Positions 6,450 to 8,412 of a DNA stretch of 8,412 nucleotides are shown here, one piece after another; positions within the stretch are counted from its first letter, which is position 1, and each line of letters opens with the position of its first letter. The stretch lies in the NCBI GenBank assembly GCA_021805585.1, contig JAJZEY010000142.1, positions 1 through 8,412 of the forward strand, given 5' to 3'. The stretch comes from Planctomycetota bacterium (GTDB lineage Bacteria; Planctomycetota; Phycisphaerae; WQYP01). The notes under the pieces were generated by a model. The model was not told where the DNA came from. It saw only the letters and a program-made list of their open reading frames with translations, and did not search any database. The translations under genes and the position numbers were made by a program.

Positions 6450-8412
6450 TCAGGGCAGTGCCCCTTGCAGCGCGGAAGTGTTGGTGATGCCATACTGCGG
6501 ATACCCGGCCGGCCAGATGCTGAAAAACACCGCTTCCGAACGTGTGTCAGCATTGTAGCTAAGCGTAATACCCGAATAAAACCGCGGCAACTTCCGCACG
6601 ATAGTCAACTGCGAGAGAATATTATGGTCAATGGCAAAATCGTAACTTTGAGTTACCGCAAACGAATATTTCTCCGTCAGGCGGTAATCCATTGATGCCG
6701 TCCACTGGTCGGTTTCCAATGCGCGGATATAGCTGTTTCCGAGAAAATAAGATATGTCCGGCGACTGGTCAATCACCACACCGGTATCAAATTCCTCCAA
6801 TTGACTGACATCCAGATTATAGCTTTCATCCGCCAGAACCCGCACGTTGGCACCGGCCCGCCAGGTTGCATTGGCGTTTAAACTGTCGGCCACCTGGCTT
6901 AGTTCCGGTCGGCTGAAATCGTAATAGCCGATAGTCGGCTGGCCGAAATCGCTGGTGGAAAATGGCGCTCCGGCATAAATCGGATTGGCCGCGTTAAATG
7001 GGCCGGTTGTCGGCACATTCCAGAACATATCCGCGGATACATTCAGGGTGATCCAGTCCACAATTTGCCGTTCACCGGGTCGGCCGCGTTTGGTTTGAAG
7101 AATCTGCCGCAAAGCGAATTCCGCGCCACTGGCGTCGGTGATGCCTTCAACATTCCGGTCAAACGGCTGAAGATAGCCGCGCTGCACGTTGGAACCGGAG
7201 GCAAACAGACTGACTTCCGGCTGAATAATATGGCGCAGGGAATGCACATCCAGGAAGTCGGAATTAAAACCGTGATAGACCTTCCAGAATGTCGCCGTGG
7301 AACGAAACCCGCCGGCCCCCCAGGCCCGCGTGGTATTGCCGCCGGTCTGGTTGTTGGTGACCGGAAAACTGGTATCCCAGTAGGTCAGGCGTCCGGTGAC
7401 AAAGGGCGTGAATTCAATCGGGCCGGCTCCCAGTGGCAGGTCTATTTCCTGACGGGTGTCACCGCGTGCCACGCTGTTGTCCGTCCAGCCATTGGCCAGA
7501 TAGTAGTTGCTGAAACTTTCATTCGGGTTCATGCCGGGAAAGTTCAGCGTCAGCGCTCGCTGGGCAGGCGTAAGGGAGCTGAATTTGTCATTCAGCACGC
7601 CGCCGCTGGTATCGGAATAGTAAGTGAAAATTCCCAGCAGTTTGTCCCCCTGCCTCCAGTAATGGGCTTCGGGGTACCGCTGCACGGAAAATTCATTATC
7701 TTCCAGGTCCGCATTGGCCACAAACCGGTTCAGATTCCATTTTCCGATAATCGTGAAGCCTTCGGTATTGTGTTGTTGCCGCAGGTCGATGGAGGTCTGT
7801 TGTTCCGGGGCGGTGGCGTATTCATTCTGGAAATACTGTTCCAGAAAATTCTCATCGGAAATATACGACCCCTGAACCGCCAGCGTCCATTGCCGCGAAA
7901 GGTCCTGCTGGTAGCGGCCGGAGACGAAGCCGCGCACATGGCTTGACAGCGGCAGGTTGTCGCGGTTGGCACCCAACTGGTCGGTCCCGTCGTCATACAT
8001 GATAAAGCTTTGCAGCGAGCCATGGGCGTTGGGCTGGTCGGGCAGGCGAAAACGCGAATTAATTCCCAGGCCCGGTCCGCGATTGGAATATTCATCCAGA
8101 TTCAGCCCCAAATCAATACCTGGAATCGGATTCTGCCCCAGCAGTTCCAGCAAATTCCAGTCCGTTGTCACGGAGGCGCCAAACGTGTTGGAATAGCCCA
8201 CGCCGAAGGACCGCAGCGGCGTGGTGGGCTGGGCGGTGGTACCGGATATTTCGGGCCAGTAGAAAAAGGGCAACCCCATGAAATTGCCGGTAATATCCTT
8301 GCCCGTATACGCATATATCGCGCCGCCATGTGCATTGGGCTGCGTCACCACAGGCCCGGATATGGACTGCACGGTCATGGAACCGGCGCCAATGTAATAA
8401 TGCGGGACGTAA
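6450..8412 (-). CDS. lptD: LptD-like outer-membrane LPS-assembly protein, C-terminal part (5' end outside window)
   Basis: The frame is open from the right edge to the TGA at 6450-6452, showing about 653 residues; an ATG at 8376-8378 is internal, because coding continues upstream with YVPHYYIGAGS. LptD forms the outer-membrane beta-barrel that, with the lipoprotein LptE, inserts LPS into the outer leaflet. The visible part starts near the end of the periplasmic N-terminal domain. GNFMGLPFFYWPEISG matches the conserved junction before the barrel, and RHIIQPEVSLFA matches the characteristic barrel motif (R-x-x-x-P). The rest alternates short amphipathic beta strands rich in Tyr, Trp, Phe, Asn and Gly with polar loops, as in a large barrel. 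No cysteine occurs in the visible part. The C-terminus ends in a Pro/Ser/Gly tail rather than on a terminal Phe. Assignment rests on these motifs and beta-barrel character; a related large outer-membrane protein is a less likely alternative. Confidence 0.8.
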   Translation of the reverse strand, partial: YVPHYYIGAGSMTVQSISGPVVTQPNAHGGAIYAYTGKDITGNFMGLPFFYWPEISGTTAQPTTPLRSFGVGYSNTFGASVTTDWNLLELLGQNPIPGIDLGLNLDEYSNRGPGLGINSRFRLPDQPNAHGSLQSFIMYDDGTDQLGANRDNLPLSSHVRGFVSGRYQQDLSRQWTLAVQGSYISDENFLEQYFQNEYATAPEQQTSIDLRQQHNTEGFTIIGKWNLNRFVANADLEDNEFSVQRYPEAHYWRQGDKLLGIFTYYSDTSGGVLNDKFSSLTPAQRALTLNFPGMNPNESFSNYYLANGWTDNSVARGDTRQEIDLPLGAGPIEFTPFVTGRLTYWDTSFPVTNNQTGGNTTRAWGAGGFRSTATFWKVYHGFNSDFLDVHSLRHIIQPEVSLFASGSNVQRGYLQPFDRNVEGITDASGAEFALRQILQTKRGRPGERQIVDWITLNVSADMFWNVPTTGPFNAANPIYAGAPFSTSDFGQPTIGYYDFSRPELSQVADSLNANATWRAGANVRVLADESYNLDVSQLEEFDTGVVIDQSPDISYFLGNSYIRALETDQWTASMDYRLTEKYSFAVTQSYDFAIDHNILSQLTIVRKLPRFYSGITLSYNADTRSEAVFFSIWPAGYPQYGITNTSALQGALP

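Noticed and set aside
7065..7946. 293-residue open frame on the plus strand
   Set aside because: It is antisense to the lptD-like coding region. The minus frame shows clear barrel motifs and extends across the window edge, while this one shows no family pattern.

Overview
The window looks like an ordinary chromosomal stretch of a Gram-negative bacterium of moderate GC content. It holds five protein genes in two converging groups. The host must have an outer membrane, because the last gene is an LptD-type LPS-assembly barrel. The divergent, cysteine-free LptD, the M42 peptidase and the bacterial-type debranching enzyme suggest a Planctomycetota/PVC-like lineage (perhaps Phycisphaerae). This is a judgement from protein style; no rRNA or marker gene is present to confirm it.

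Plus strand, left half: the C-terminal ~254 residues of an M42 metallo-aminopeptidase (N-terminus cut by the window edge) are followed after 37 bp by a complete GH133-type glycogen debranching enzyme, probably in the same transcript. A 246-bp gap then leads to a single-domain PAPS-type sulfotransferase. The second half of that gap can fold into two hairpins and probably contains the sulfotransferase promoter and 5' leader.

Middle: 4105-4526 is a 422-bp gene-free zone between converging genes. It has one clean inverted repeat just past the xseA stop and nothing else convincing.

Minus strand, right half: xseA (exonuclease VII large subunit) carries a ~97-residue disordered N-terminal extension. 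It lies 225 bp downstream of a large lptD-like gene whose 5' part runs off the right edge. The gap between them has a candidate promoter (perfect TTGACA) and an imperfect 23-bp dyad on the xseA-proximal side.

The genes do not form one pathway: peptide turnover, glycogen breakdown, sulfation, DNA repair and outer-membrane assembly are all represented. I see no mobile element, CRISPR array, tRNA/rRNA, phage or defence module, and no convincing novel system. The points most worth a second look are the structured sulfotransferase leader, the XseA extension and the LptD without cysteines.
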